NCBI GenBank assembly: GCA_963800285.1
Contig: CAWDAL010000029.1
Location: 1 to 64,000 of the forward strand
DNA from: DASUPK01 sp963800285
Lineage (GTDB): Bacteria > Actinomycetota > Thermoleophilia > Solirubrobacterales > 70-9
Direction of reading: 5' to 3'
DNA length: 64,000 nucleotides
Below the pieces are notes generated by a model that was given only the letters and a program-made list of their open reading frames with translations, was not told where the DNA came from and did not search any database. The translations under genes and the position numbers were made by a program. Of the stretch, positions 49,398 to 58,085 are shown piece by piece. Position 1 is the first letter of the stretch. The number at the start of each line of letters is the position of its first letter.

Positions 49398-50258
49398 TTA
49401 GCTGCGCCTCCGCAGCCGTCTAGCGAGAGATTCCAGCTCCGCGAGATCGTCGAAGTGGAGTTCGGCCTTGACACCGTTTCCGGCCCGCCGCACCTTGACG
49501 TCCCGGCCCAGGGCGGAGCCGAGCGTGTCCTCGGCATCCGACATCGCGGCGCGCTCCTCGGTTGAGATCCTCCCGCCGGCGGGCGTCTCCTTTCGGCGCG
49601 GGGCCGCGCCGGCATGGCGCTCGGTCTCCCGGACGGACCAGCCCTCCGCGGCGGCCTGCTTGGCGAGGCGCGTCCGCTTGTCCTGGTCGGCGAGCTGCAG
49701 GATCGCCCGCCCGTGGCCCTCGGTGAGCTCCTGGCGCTCGAGCAGGGACAGGACCGGATCGGGGAGGTCGAGCAGACGGATCAGGTTGGAGATCGCGGCC
49801 CGGCTGCGGCCGACGCGGCGGGCGAGCTCCTCCTTCGAGATGCCGAGGTCATCGACGAGAGCGGCGCAGGCGCGAGCCTCCTCGACCGGGTTGAGGTCCT
49901 CGCGGACCATGTTCTCGATCAGCGCCGCCTGCAGGCGCTCGTCCTCGGGAGAGGTCCGGACGACGGCGGGGACGCGGTCGATGCCGGCCTTCTGGGCCGC
50001 CCGCCAGCGGCGCTCGCCGGCGACGAGCTCGTAGCGCCCATCGTCCAGCGGACGGACGATCAGCGGCTGGAGCAGGCCGACGGAGCCGATCGACCCCGCC
50101 AGGGCGTCGAGCGCACTCGCGTCGAACTTCGCCCGCGGCTGGTCGGGGTTGGGCTCGATCTGAGTGACGTCGAGCTCGCGGAGCTCGGGGCCACCCTCGG
50201 AGCTCTCCGGCAGGATCGCCGCCAGACCCCTCCCCATCCCGCGCTTGCGCTCAGCCAT
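49398..50258 (-). CDS. parB: Chromosome-partitioning protein ParB
   Basis: 286 residues: MGRGLAAILPESS, CTPase/ParB box (GLLQPLIVRP, ELVAGERRWRAAQKAG, ENMVREDLNPVEEARA), HTH (ISKEELARRVGRSRAAISN) and C-terminal dimer region. Binds parS near the origin. Overlaps parA by 8 nt. I found no parS-like palindrome in the window. Confidence 0.95.
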   Translation of the reverse strand: MAERKRGMGRGLAAILPESSEGGPELRELDVTQIEPNPDQPRAKFDASALDALAGSIGSVGLLQPLIVRPLDDGRYELVAGERRWRAAQKAGIDRVPAVVRTSPEDERLQAALIENMVREDLNPVEEARACAALVDDLGISKEELARRVGRSRAAISNLIRLLDLPDPVLSLLERQELTEGHGRAILQLADQDKRTRLAKQAAAEGWSVRETERHAGAAPRRKETPAGGRISTEERAAMSDAEDTLGSALGRDVKVRRAGNGVKAELHFDDLAELESLARRLRRRS

Positions 50259-51021
50259 CGACCGCCCCGAGAGCGAGGACCTCGTCGGCGAGAGCGCGGT
50301 ACGCCTTCGAGCCGGAGGACCTCGGATCGTGCGCGGAGACCGGGATGCCGTAGCTCGGGGCCTCCGCCACCCGGACGCTGCGCGGGACGACGGTCTTGAA
50401 GACCCTGGCGGGAAGGTGCTCGCGCAGCTCGCGCTCGACGTCCCGGGAGAGGCGGGTGCGGTCGTCGTGCATCGTGATCAGGACCCCGGCCATCTCAAGC
50501 GAGGGATTGAGGTCGCGGCGAACCAGCTGCAGCGTGTCGAGGAACTGGACGAGCCCCTCGAGCGCCAGGTACTCGGCCTGGACCGGCACGATCACCTTGT
50601 CGGCCGCGACCAGGGCGTTGACGGCGACCGGCCCGAGCGAGGGCGGGCAGTCGAGCAGCGTGTAGGCGAACCGGGAGCGGACTGGCCCGAGCCCGTCGCG
50701 GAGCCGGGTCTCGTAGCCGCTGAAGCGCGGGAGCTCGACGGCCGCGCCGGCCAGATCCACATGCGCCGGGACTATCCACAGGTTGTCCGGTCCCGCCGGA
50801 CGCGCCGCCTCGGCCACCAAGACCTCGCCGGTGAGGCAGTCGTAGGACGAGGGCGTCGAGTCCTTGGGCAGGCCGAGCGCGACCGTCGCGTTGCACTGAG
50901 CGTCGAGATCGACGATCAGCGTCTGCCGGCCGTCGCTCGCCACGAAGGCGCCCATGTTGACCGCGGTCGTCGTCTTGCCGACGCCGCCCTTCTGGTTCGC
51001 GATCGCGTAAACGGTTCCCAT
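50251..51021 (-). CDS. parA: Chromosome-partitioning ATPase ParA
   Basis: 256 residues from ATG 51021. Deviant Walker A NQKGGVGKTTTAVNM, LIVDLDAQCNATVALGL, and YTLLDCPPSLG. Soj-like ATPase segregating the origin with ParB. A much longer open frame extends upstream but through rsmG in another frame; the family start is at MGTVYAIANQ. Confidence 0.95.
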   Translation of the reverse strand: MGTVYAIANQKGGVGKTTTAVNMGAFVASDGRQTLIVDLDAQCNATVALGLPKDSTPSSYDCLTGEVLVAEAARPAGPDNLWIVPAHVDLAGAAVELPRFSGYETRLRDGLGPVRSRFAYTLLDCPPSLGPVAVNALVAADKVIVPVQAEYLALEGLVQFLDTLQLVRRDLNPSLEMAGVLITMHDDRTRLSRDVERELREHLPARVFKTVVPRSVRVAEAPSYGIPVSAHDPRSSGSKAYRALADEVLALGAVDG

Positions 51022-51035
51022 TCGAATGGTTCGGG

Positions 51036-51713
51036 TCAGTGCTGTTCGGTCCCGAACGGGCGCTTCGCCGCCATTCCGGGCCGGCGGGGCAATCCGTTCG
51101 GAGTCGGTCCATTCTTGCGGAGGAGGTGGATGTGTCGGTCGCGGCTGCCCGGATAAGGCCGCACGCTCCGGACCTCGGCGGGCTCCACGGCCAGCCGCTC
51201 CGCCGCGCGGGCGAGATCGTCCTCCTCGGCCGCCGAGCGCGCGCCCTTCCAGGCGACCAGCACGCCGCCGTCTCGCAGCAGCGGCGAGGCGAGCTCCGCC
51301 AGGGTGGCGAGGGAACCCACCGCGCGTGCGGTCACCGCGTCGTAGAGCTCGCGGCCCCCGCCCGCAGCCCAGTCCTCGGAGCGCTCGCAGACGACGGTCA
51401 CGCCGTCCAGGCGCATCCGCTCGGCCGCCTCGCGGAGGAACTCGCACTTGCGCCCGACCGACTCGATCAAGTCGACGCGTGCCCCAGGCAGGCAGGCGGC
51501 CAGGACCAGACCGGGCAGACCGGCGCCGCTGCCGAGGTCGGCGATCCGGCCGGCGGCGGCGAGCTGCTCGACCTCCAACCCGCTGAGGGAGTCGGCGACG
51601 TGGACCTCACGGGCCCGCGGGACGGTCGACGCGGCGATCGGGGCGCGCGGATCCGCCAGCAGCTCGAGCAGGGCCTCGATCGCCGGCTCGGCCGCGGCTG
51701 GCGCGGTGCTCAA
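51036..51713 (-). CDS. rsmG: 16S rRNA m7G527 methyltransferase
   Basis: 225 residues. HVADSLSGLEVEQL, SAM loop IADLGSGAGLPGLVLA, LIESVGRKCEFLREA and VTARAVGSLATLAELA are RsmG motifs. Methylates G527 of 16S rRNA. Overlaps jag by 4 nt; canonical position before parA. Confidence 0.94.
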   Translation of the reverse strand: MSTAPAAAEPAIEALLELLADPRAPIAASTVPRAREVHVADSLSGLEVEQLAAAGRIADLGSGAGLPGLVLAACLPGARVDLIESVGRKCEFLREAAERMRLDGVTVVCERSEDWAAGGGRELYDAVTARAVGSLATLAELASPLLRDGGVLVAWKGARSAAEEDDLARAAERLAVEPAEVRSVRPYPGSRDRHIHLLRKNGPTPNGLPRRPGMAAKRPFGTEQH

Positions 51714-52210
51714 TCGGAGACGAGGGGCGCGATGACCACGTAGCGGTTGGGCTCGTCACCCTCGCTGTAGGTCTCGATCTCGGGCCGGTCGCGAAGGTGC
51801 TCGTGCACGACCCGCCGCTCGTTCGATCCCATCGGATCCATCTCGACGGCCTGGCCATGGGCGAGAGCGTCCTCGGCCGCCATGTCGGCGCGGCGCCGCA
51901 GCGACTCCCCCTGGCGGCGCCGGTAGCCCGCGGCATCGACGGTGACCCGCTTGCGGTCCTGCCGCCCGCGGAAGGCGGCCTGGTAGGAGAGCAGCTGGAT
52001 GGCGTCGATGGTCTGCCCGTGCCGGCCGATCAGCAGGCCGACGTCCTCCCCCTCGATATCGGCGTGGATCTCCTCCTCGCCCTCCTCGACGATCACCGAT
52101 GCCTCGAGCCCAAGCTCCTCGAGAATCCGCTCGAGCATGACGCGCACGCGCTCCGCCGGCTTCTCGGGCAGCACGTCAGCCGCCGCCCCATCTGCTCCTC
52201 CATTAGCCAC
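51710..52210 (-). CDS. jag: KH/R3H RNA-binding protein Jag (SpoIIIJ-associated)
   Basis: 166 residues. KH domain with IGRHGQTIDAIQLLSYQ, followed by R3H features (GESLRRRADMAAEDAL; SNERRVVHEHLRD). Binds RNA and acts in cell-envelope control together with YidC in other Gram-positive-lineage bacteria. Acidic N-terminus in place of the longer Jag-N domain. Confidence 0.92.
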   Translation of the reverse strand: MANGGADGAAADVLPEKPAERVRVMLERILEELGLEASVIVEEGEEEIHADIEGEDVGLLIGRHGQTIDAIQLLSYQAAFRGRQDRKRVTVDAAGYRRRQGESLRRRADMAAEDALAHGQAVEMDPMGSNERRVVHEHLRDRPEIETYSEGDEPNRYVVIAPLVSD

Positions 52211-52240
52211 GCCGGGCAGTCTAGTTCCGCCCGTCCCTTA

Positions 52241-52981
52241 TTACTTGCGCCGCTTCCGCTTCCTGGGGGGAGGAGGCGGCGGCTTCGTGGCCCTGACCTC
52301 CTCGGGAGTCGGCACCGCCGGCAGCGGCCAGACGAGATGGATGACTCCCTGCTGCATGACCTGCCAGAGCCCGCTGGCGATGAAGTAGACCGCGATCCCG
52401 GCGGGCGCATTGGGGATCAGGAAGACCGTGACCAGCGAGAAGACCCCCGCCATCAGGTAGCGCTGGGAGGCGCCGCCGGTGGTCGGCGCGGGGTTGAAGA
52501 AGAGGAGTGCGAAGGTACCGGCGACGGCGAGGATGATGAGAACGACCGCCTCGGCCCCCGTCGGGTGGGTCGTCAGGTCCGAGACGAACAGCCAGCCCGC
52601 ATTGCCGACCTCGTCCTTGAAGGTGCTCGAGCGCAGCAGCGCGTAGAGCGCGATGAAGACCGGGAACTGGAAGACCAGCGGCAGGCAGGCCGAGAGCGGG
52701 TTGACGCCATGCTCCTGGAAGAGGGCCATCTGCTCGCGCTGCATCCGCTGGCGGTCGTCCTTGTACTTCTCCTGGATCTCCTTCAGGTAGGGCTGGAGCG
52801 CCTGCATCTCGCGCATGCCGTGCATCGACTTGAGCGTGAAGGGGAGCACGACCGCTCGCGAGAGCCAGGTGATCAGGACGATTCCCATCCCCCAGGCGAG
52901 ACCGACGTCGTTGTGCAGCCACTTGAGGACGTCGTTGAAGAGGTCGATCAGCGGCTGGAGGATGTGGGCTTCGAGGAACAC
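52241..52981 (-). CDS. yidC: Membrane protein insertase YidC
   Basis: 246 residues, five membrane helices. LSRAVVLPFTLKSMHGMREM (with the groove Arg), QALQPYLKEIQEKYKDD coiled-coil loop, GVNPLSACLPLVFQFPVF and FLIPNAPAGIAVYFIASGLW. GTG start. Short, basic C-terminal tail (RKRKRRK) that can contact ribosomes. Confidence 0.95.
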   Translation of the reverse strand: MFLEAHILQPLIDLFNDVLKWLHNDVGLAWGMGIVLITWLSRAVVLPFTLKSMHGMREMQALQPYLKEIQEKYKDDRQRMQREQMALFQEHGVNPLSACLPLVFQFPVFIALYALLRSSTFKDEVGNAGWLFVSDLTTHPTGAEAVVLIILAVAGTFALLFFNPAPTTGGASQRYLMAGVFSLVTVFLIPNAPAGIAVYFIASGLWQVMQQGVIHLVWPLPAVPTPEEVRATKPPPPPPRKRKRRK

Positions 52982-52993
52982 GAGTGCGGAGTT

Positions 52994-53335
52994 CTACGTC
53001 AGATCGGCTCGGTTGGTTGATCCGGCCGCGATTTTCGCGGCGGCCGCCGAAGCCGGCGGTGCCGGTCTCGCGGTGCGCTCGGAGCGCGTCGGGGTGCCGC
53101 GGAAGAGGGTGCGATCGGAGAGCTCATCGACGCCGCCGTGGCTCCACGGGTTGCAGCGCAGCACCCGCCAGGCGGCCAGGATCGCGCCGCGGATCGGGCC
53201 GAGCTCACGGATCGCCTCGACCGCGTAGCTCGAGCAGGTCGGGTAGTAGCGGCAGCGCGGCGCGATGGCGGGGGAGATCAGGCGCTGGTACAGACGGATG
53301 GGGGCGATCAGCAGAGCGGACAGCAACCGTTTCAC
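52994..53335 (-). CDS. yidD: Membrane protein insertion efficiency factor YidD
   Basis: 113 residues. LYQRLISPAIAPRCRYYPTC, SSYAVEAIRELGPIRG and RCNPWSHGGVD are the Cys/Tyr-rich YidD signature, followed by an Ala/Arg-rich extension not needed for the family. Overlaps rnpA by 4 nt. Confidence 0.95.
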   Translation of the reverse strand: MKRLLSALLIAPIRLYQRLISPAIAPRCRYYPTCSSYAVEAIRELGPIRGAILAAWRVLRCNPWSHGGVDELSDRTLFRGTPTRSERTARPAPPASAAAAKIAAGSTNRADLT

Positions 53336-53718
53336 GACAAACGCTCCTCGCCGGTGTCGCTCACCAGCTCGTCCAGGGACGAGCGGAGCCCTTCCTGCCC
53401 ATCCCGCTCGAGCAGGCCCTCGACCCCCGGGCGGGCGACGATCACGTAGTCGTGGCCAGGCTCAAGGCCTTCCGAGAGCCCCCAGAAAGCCTCCCTGATC
53501 GCCCGCTTCACCTTGTTGCGCGTCACCGCCTTGCCGATCTTGCGGCCGACCGAGAGCCCGAGGCGGGAGCCGTCGGTCGACTCGTCCTCGCGGCGGGCGA
53601 ACGAATAGAGGACCAGGAAGCGGTTGCCACGGGAATTGCCCTCGCGGTAGACGCGGTCGAAGTCGCCGCTCCGTGAGAGTCGGCGCCGACGGGCATCCGG
53701 GCGGCCCTTGGAGGCCAA
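53332..53718 (-). CDS. rnpA: Ribonuclease P protein component
   Basis: 128 residues from TTG 53718, one base after the rpmH stop. RRRRLSRSGDFDRVYREG, GNRFLVLYSFAR, RLGLSVGRKIGKAVTRNKVK and the RNR-like region RAIREAF. Longer frames upstream run over rpmH, so a start inside or before rpmH cannot be excluded but is less likely. Confidence 0.9.
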   Translation of the reverse strand: MASKGRPDARRRRLSRSGDFDRVYREGNSRGNRFLVLYSFARREDESTDGSRLGLSVGRKIGKAVTRNKVKRAIREAFWGLSEGLEPGHDYVIVARPGVEGLLERDGQEGLRSSLDELVSDTGEERLS

Positions 53719-53719
53719 G

Positions 53720-53854
53720 TCAGGGAGTGAGGCGCTTGCGGCCCTTCTGACGCCGGCGCCGGAGGATCGCGCGGCCGGAGCGAGTGCCGCTCCTGGCCCG
53801 GAAGCCATGGGTCCGGGCTCGCTTCCGCTTCTTCGGCTGGTAGGTCCGCTTCAT
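53720..53854 (-). CDS. rpmH: 50S ribosomal protein L34
   Basis: 44 residues beginning MKRTYQPKKRKRARTHGF, with RRRRQKGRKRL at the end: complete L34. First gene of the leftward rpmH-parB block. Confidence 0.97.
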   Translation of the reverse strand: MKRTYQPKKRKRARTHGFRARSGTRSGRAILRRRRQKGRKRLTP

Positions 53855-53890
53855 AGTGAGAGCCCCGGGAGGGAGGGGCGAGGGCACGGC

Positions 53891-53896
53891 AGTATA
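53891..53896 (-). promoter_or_regulatory. -10 element (TATACT) before rpmH
   Basis: TATACT on the minus strand, about 36 nt before the rpmH ATG, in the rpmH-dnaA divergent gap (53855-54039). No DnaA boxes are seen in this gap. Confidence 0.5.
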
Positions 53897-54014
53897 GGGC
53901 GTGGCCGAGGCGGCCCTCCCCCATCGGCGACCTGCTGAAATCTCCTGCTCGGTTTTACCCGCGTTTTGCACGGAGGCCGCCGGGGGACCCCTTTCCGGCC
54001 CTCGGGACCGAGCC

Positions 54015-54020
54015 TATGAT
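54015..54020 (+). promoter_or_regulatory. -10 element (TATGAT) before dnaA
   Basis: TATGAT ends 19 nt before ATG 54040 and contains an in-frame ATG at 54016, which would then be untranscribed. This favours 54040 as the dnaA start. Confidence 0.5.
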
Positions 54021-54039
54021 CGCCGCTCGGCTCATCGAC

Positions 54040-55467
54040 ATGAGACGGGTTGCTCCTCGGCTTCGCCTGCGGGGCACCTTCGCTCAACGAGAGGAGGACC
54101 AGGTTCCGGGGCAGGTTCGCGACGTACGCCAGGATCTCGAGGATCCCTGGCGCGAGATCCAGCGAGAGCTGGCCGCCTCGGTGCACGAGGACACCTACCG
54201 CCTCTGGTTCTCACCGCTCACCCCGGTCTCCCGCCGGGGCGCGACCCTCTATCTGACCGGTCCCAGCCGAGTCGTCCGCTGGGTCGGCCGCCGTTACATG
54301 GACCTCCTGCGAGCCGCCGCTGATCGCGCTGTGGACGGCCTCCGCGAGATCGAGCTGGTCCCCCCGGAGGACGCCGGCGCCGGCTCCCCAGCCTCGGCCG
54401 AGGCCGCCTCCCAGGTCGCCCTCAATCCCGACTACACCTTCGAGCGCTTCGTCATCGGCCCGGGCAACCAGCTCGCCCACGCGGCCGCGCTGGCCATCGC
54501 CGAGGCGCCCGGCGAGGCCTACAACCCGCTCTTCCTGCACGGTCCTCCAGGGCTCGGCAAGACCCACCTGCTCGGGGCGATCGCCAACTACCTCCACCGC
54601 CACAGCCCTCAGCTCTCGGTCCACTACACGACGGCCGAGTCGTTCACCAACGAGTTCGTCTCCTCGCTGCAGGGTTCCGGCATCGAGGGCTTCAAGGAGC
54701 GGTACCGCCGCGCCGATGTCCTGTTGATCGACGACGTCCAGTTCCTCCAGGGCAAGGCCAGGACCGCCGACGAGTTCTTCCACACCTTCAACGCGCTCTA
54801 TGAGGGCGGAGCGCAGATCGTCCTCACGGCCGACCGCGTTCCCGCTGAGCTCTCCGCGCTCGCCGACCGGCTCCGCGACCGCTTCGAGTGGGGCCTCACC
54901 GTCCCCGTGGAGCCACCCGACCTCGCCACCCGCCTCGTCTTCCTCGGGAACCTTGCCCGTGAGCAGACCGAGCAGCTGCCACCCGACGCGCTGCGGGCGC
55001 TCGCCTCGAAGGCCTCCGCCAACCTCAGGGTGTTGAAGGGGGCCCTCACCCGCGTGGTCGCCCTCTCCTCCCTGACGGCCTCCGCCGTCACCCCGGACTC
55101 GATCGACCGCGCCGTCCCAGCCGCCGCCATCGCCGCCCCCGCGAGCGAGGCCTTGGAGCCCCGCCAGGTCCAGGAGGCCGTCGCGGCCCGCCTCGGCCTC
55201 AGTGTCGACGACATCCTCTCTCCCAGCCGCATCGCCCCCATCGCCCGCGCCCGCCAGCTCGCCATGTACCTCACCCGCGAGCTCACCGACCTCTCCCTGC
55301 CCGCGATCGCGCAGGCCTTCAACCGCCGCGATCACACCACCGTCATGCACGCGATCCGCAAGGTGGAGAGCGGCGCCCTCGAGGACGCCACGCTCTCCCG
55401 CGCCGTCGAGGAGCTCACCACCGAGCTCCAATCCCGAGGCGCAATGGATCGTGACCGAACCGATTGA
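54040..55467 (+). CDS. dnaA: Chromosomal replication initiator DnaA
   Basis: 475 residues from ATG 54040. Domain I (DPWREIQRELAASVHEDTYR), short linker, AAA+ domain with Walker A GPPGLGKTH near residue 168 and Walker B DVLLIDDVQFLQGK, and domain IV with the box-binding helix FNRRDHTTVMHAIRK. About 28 residues precede the normal beginning of domain I; codons 4-15 are a type 1 intergenic repeat, and no standard start codon exists between that repeat and domain I. Either the repeat is translated or a non-standard start is used (GAGGAGG at 54091-54097 lies before GTT). Confidence 0.93.
   Translation: MRRVAPRLRLRGTFAQREEDQVPGQVRDVRQDLEDPWREIQRELAASVHEDTYRLWFSPLTPVSRRGATLYLTGPSRVVRWVGRRYMDLLRAAADRAVDGLREIELVPPEDAGAGSPASAEAASQVALNPDYTFERFVIGPGNQLAHAAALAIAEAPGEAYNPLFLHGPPGLGKTHLLGAIANYLHRHSPQLSVHYTTAESFTNEFVSSLQGSGIEGFKERYRRADVLLIDDVQFLQGKARTADEFFHTFNALYEGGAQIVLTADRVPAELSALADRLRDRFEWGLTVPVEPPDLATRLVFLGNLAREQTEQLPPDALRALASKASANLRVLKGALTRVVALSSLTASAVTPDSIDRAVPAAAIAAPASEALEPRQVQEAVAARLGLSVDDILSPSRIAPIARARQLAMYLTRELTDLSLPAIAQAFNRRDHTTVMHAIRKVESGALEDATLSRAVEELTTELQSRGAMDRDRTD
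54047..54084 (+). repeat. Type 1 structured repeat at the dnaA 5' end
   Basis: Begins GGGTTGCTCCTCGGCTTCGC, ends GGGGCACCTTCGCTC; nearly identical to 15371-15408. Located inside the apparent N-terminal codons of dnaA, directly after the probable transcription start. Confidence 0.8.
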
Positions 55468-55485
55468 AAGAATCGCGAGAGGAGG

Positions 55486-55511
55486 CTGTCCACATATCCA
55501 CGCCATCCACA
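55486..55511 (+). other. Candidate DnaA boxes / origin element between dnaA and dnaN
   Basis: Three head-to-tail 9-mers resemble the DnaA box TT(A/G)TCCACA: CTGTCCACA (55486-55494), ATATCCACG (55494-55502) and CCATCCACA (55503-55511), followed by AT-richer sequence to 55524. The dnaA-dnaN spacer is the usual actinobacterial origin site. At 83 bp it is short for a full origin, so it may be only part of it or a dnaN regulatory site. Confidence 0.45.
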
Positions 55512-55550
55512 ACCCTTATTACTCCTAGGGAAGCCGAAGACCAACAGGCC

Positions 55551-56654
55551 ATGAAGATCAACACCACAAGGCAAGCTCTTCTCGACGCCCTGCTCGTCGT
55601 CTCCCGGGCCGTCTCCGCCCGCGCGGCGCTGCAGGCCCTCTCGGGGATCCTGATCACCACGGACGGGGGAGCCCGGCTGCGAGCGACCGACATGGAGCTC
55701 GGTCTCGAGGTCGGTCTCGACGGCGAGGTCGAGGGAGGCGGCCAGGTGGTCCTCCCCGGGCGATTGCTGGTCGAGGTGGCCCGCTCGCTTCCGGACGGCC
55801 CGGTCACCCTGAGCCTGCGCGAGGCCGAGCGCGACATCGAGATCAGCGCCGGCTCTTCCCGCTTCCACCTGCGCACCCTGCCCGCGGATGACTTCCCGCG
55901 CTTCCCGGATACCGACGGTGAGCCGGTCGAGCTTCCGGCGGCGCCGCTGCGTGACACGATCAACCGCGTGGCCCGCGCCGCGTCACGGGACGAGGCGCGC
56001 CCGGTCCTGACCGGCGTGCTGGTGACGGTGGAGGGCGAGCAGATGACGATGGTCGCCACCGACTCCTACCGGCTCGCCGTGAAGACGACGAAGCTGGAGA
56101 AGCCGGTGGCCGAGCGGCTCGAGGCGAACGTGCCGGCCCGAGCTCTGCGGGAGCTGGCGCGGCTGGCCGAGGCCGGCGGGGAGGAGACGCTGAGCGTCTG
56201 GCTGACCCGCAACCAGGCGATCTTCCGAGTCGGCGCCACGTCGCTGAGCTCGCGCCTGATCGATGGTCAGTTCCCGAACCATTCCCAGTTGCTGCCGGAG
56301 TCCTACGAGCACGAGGTGAAGCTGCCGCGGGCCGAGCTGCTCGAGGTGACGCGTCGTGTCTCTCAGCTCGCGCAGCGGAACGCGGCGCTGCGCCTCTCCT
56401 TCTCGGACGGCGAGCTCGTGGTCTCGGCCGAGACGCCCGACCTGGGGGACGCCCGGGAGGCGCTGCCGGCGCCCTACTCGGGTGAGCTGCTGGAGATCGG
56501 CTTCAACCCGGAGTTCGTCCGGGACGGCCTGGAGAGCATCGACTCCGACGAGGTCCTGCTGAAGCTGATCTCGCCGCTGCGGCCGGGACTGTTGGAGCCG
56601 TCGGGGGACGATGACTTCAGCTACCTGGTGATGCCGATTCGCCTGAACGTGTAG
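55551..56654 (+). CDS. dnaN: DNA polymerase III beta sliding clamp
   Basis: 367 residues starting MKINTTRQALLDALLVVSRA; three clamp domains, with LPADDFPRFP, RDEARPVLTGVLV, TDSYRLAVKT and the C-terminal YLVMPIRL. A longer frame upstream covers the candidate DnaA boxes and is not used. Weak ribosome-binding site. Confidence 0.95.
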   Translation: MKINTTRQALLDALLVVSRAVSARAALQALSGILITTDGGARLRATDMELGLEVGLDGEVEGGGQVVLPGRLLVEVARSLPDGPVTLSLREAERDIEISAGSSRFHLRTLPADDFPRFPDTDGEPVELPAAPLRDTINRVARAASRDEARPVLTGVLVTVEGEQMTMVATDSYRLAVKTTKLEKPVAERLEANVPARALRELARLAEAGGEETLSVWLTRNQAIFRVGATSLSSRLIDGQFPNHSQLLPESYEHEVKLPRAELLEVTRRVSQLAQRNAALRLSFSDGELVVSAETPDLGDAREALPAPYSGELLEIGFNPEFVRDGLESIDSDEVLLKLISPLRPGLLEPSGDDDFSYLVMPIRLNV

Positions 56655-56697
56655 TGAGAGGGGGCCCCGGACGCGAAGCGGAGGAGCCACCCGATTC

Positions 56698-57780
56698 ATG
56701 CCGGTTATTCGCGCCGTCGAGTGCCGCGGCTTTCGCAACCTCGTCGAGGCGCGCACCGACGTCGGCGCCGGGGTGGTCGTCGTGCACGGGCCCAACGGCG
56801 CCGGCAAGACCAACCTGCTCGAGGCGATCTACTTCGGGCTCACGGGCCGGTCCTTCCGGACGGGGAACGATCGCGACCTGATCCGCTACGGCGCCGACGG
56901 GGCCAGGGTGGAGCTCGAGCTCGCCGAGGGAGGCTCGCTGCTCGCCGCACTCGATCGCTCCGGGGAGCGACGGCACCTCCTCTCCGGGCGGCCGCTCGCG
57001 GGCGCCTCCGGGGAGCGCCCGCTGGTCAGCGTCTTCCATCCGGACAGATTGGCGCTCGTGAAGGGTGCGCCTGCGCACCGCCGGGCGCACCTCGATCGCC
57101 TCTGCGGGGCGCTCTGGCCGGCGCGCGCCGGACTTCGCACCCGCTTCGGCCGGACCCTGGCGCAGCGGAACGCGCTGGTGGCGAGAATCCGCGCAGGGCT
57201 CGGCAGCGCCGATTCGCTGCCCTCCTGGGACGAACGCCTGGCGGAGGAGGCGGCCCCCTTGATCGAAGCCCGCCGCAAGGCCGTCACGGCGCTCGCGGCG
57301 CCCTTCACCGAGCTCGCCGGCCAGCTCGGCCTGAGCGGGGCCGAGATCTCCTACCGGCCCCGTGCCGGGGAGGGAGGCGAGGAGCTCGCCGCCGAGCTCG
57401 CGCGTCGCCGCGGGCAGGACCTCGGCCGCGCCTACACCTCCTATGGGCCTCAGTTGGACGAGATCGAGCTGCGGCTGGAGGCCAAACAGCTCCGCCGCTT
57501 CGCCTCGCAGGGACAGCAGCGCCTCGCCCTGCTCGCCCTGCTGTTCGCCGAGCGGGCAGCGCTGCTCGAGTCCGGCCGCATGGCTCCACTGATGCTGCTC
57601 GACGACGTGATGAGCGAGCTCGACGCCTCGCACCGTGACCTGCTCGCCTCTCTGCTGGAGGGGGGCGGGCAGGCAGTGATCAGCGCGACCGAGACGGCAC
57701 ATGTCCCGTCGGCGAGCGCCCTGCGGATCGCCGTCAGCGCCGGCGAGCTCGCGGCCGCGCCCGCCCTGAAGGCGGCGTGA
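56698..57780 (+). CDS. recF: DNA repair/replication protein RecF
   Basis: 360 residues, SMC-like ATPase. ECRGFRNLVEARTDVGAG, Walker A GPNGAGKTNLLEAIYFG, SGERPLVSVFHPDRL, ABC signature region FASQGQQRLALLALLFAE and Walker B LMLLDDVMSELD. Ends overlapping the DUF721 gene. Confidence 0.95.
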   Translation: MPVIRAVECRGFRNLVEARTDVGAGVVVVHGPNGAGKTNLLEAIYFGLTGRSFRTGNDRDLIRYGADGARVELELAEGGSLLAALDRSGERRHLLSGRPLAGASGERPLVSVFHPDRLALVKGAPAHRRAHLDRLCGALWPARAGLRTRFGRTLAQRNALVARIRAGLGSADSLPSWDERLAEEAAPLIEARRKAVTALAAPFTELAGQLGLSGAEISYRPRAGEGGEELAAELARRRGQDLGRAYTSYGPQLDEIELRLEAKQLRRFASQGQQRLALLALLFAERAALLESGRMAPLMLLDDVMSELDASHRDLLASLLEGGGQAVISATETAHVPSASALRIAVSAGELAAAPALKAA

Positions 57781-58085
57781 TGGGCCGCCGGACCCCGCGG
57801 CCGATCGGAGCCGCGCTCGAGACGGTGCTGAAGGGCGCCGAGCCCGCGACCCTGCTGGCGGCCGTGCAGAGCGCCTGGCCCGGCGCGGTGGGGGAGGCGG
57901 TGGCGCGTGAGGCAACGCCCGTCTCGGAGCGCGAGGGGGTCGTCACGGTGGCGTGCCGCTCGGCCACCTGGGCGCAGGAGCTCGATCTGCTCAGCGGCCA
58001 GATCCTCGAGCAGGTGAGGCAGAACCTTCCCGACTGGGCCGCCCTGGAGGCTATTCGCTTCACCGCCTCGGGCGACCCCGGCTAA
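57780..58085 (+). CDS. DUF721 / DciA-like protein
   Basis: 101 residues: AAVQSAWPGAVGEAVAREATPV and VTVACRSATWAQELDLLSGQIL are the DUF721 core. DciA-type members help load DnaB. ATG overlaps the recF stop (TGATG). Both this and the DnaC-like ATPase at 22204 could serve DnaB. Followed by 177 nt of relatively AT-rich spacer before gyrB, which probably holds the gyrase promoter; I cannot fix its elements. Confidence 0.82.
   Translation: MGRRTPRPIGAALETVLKGAEPATLLAAVQSAWPGAVGEAVAREATPVSEREGVVTVACRSATWAQELDLLSGQILEQVRQNLPDWAALEAIRFTASGDPG

Noticed and set aside
49398..51021. parS sites near parAB
   Set aside because: I looked for GTTTCACGTGAAAC-like palindromes in and around the origin genes and saw none; a GTTTCACG at 53328-53336 lacks the second half.
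51022..51447. N-terminal extension of ParA
   Set aside because: The frame is open upstream but lies over rsmG in another frame; the conserved ParA start and P-loop begin at 51021.
53719..53808. Thermus-like long RnpA overlapping rpmH
   Set aside because: Possible in principle, but the extra residues are an off-frame reading of rpmH and a TTG directly after the rpmH stop gives the normal length.
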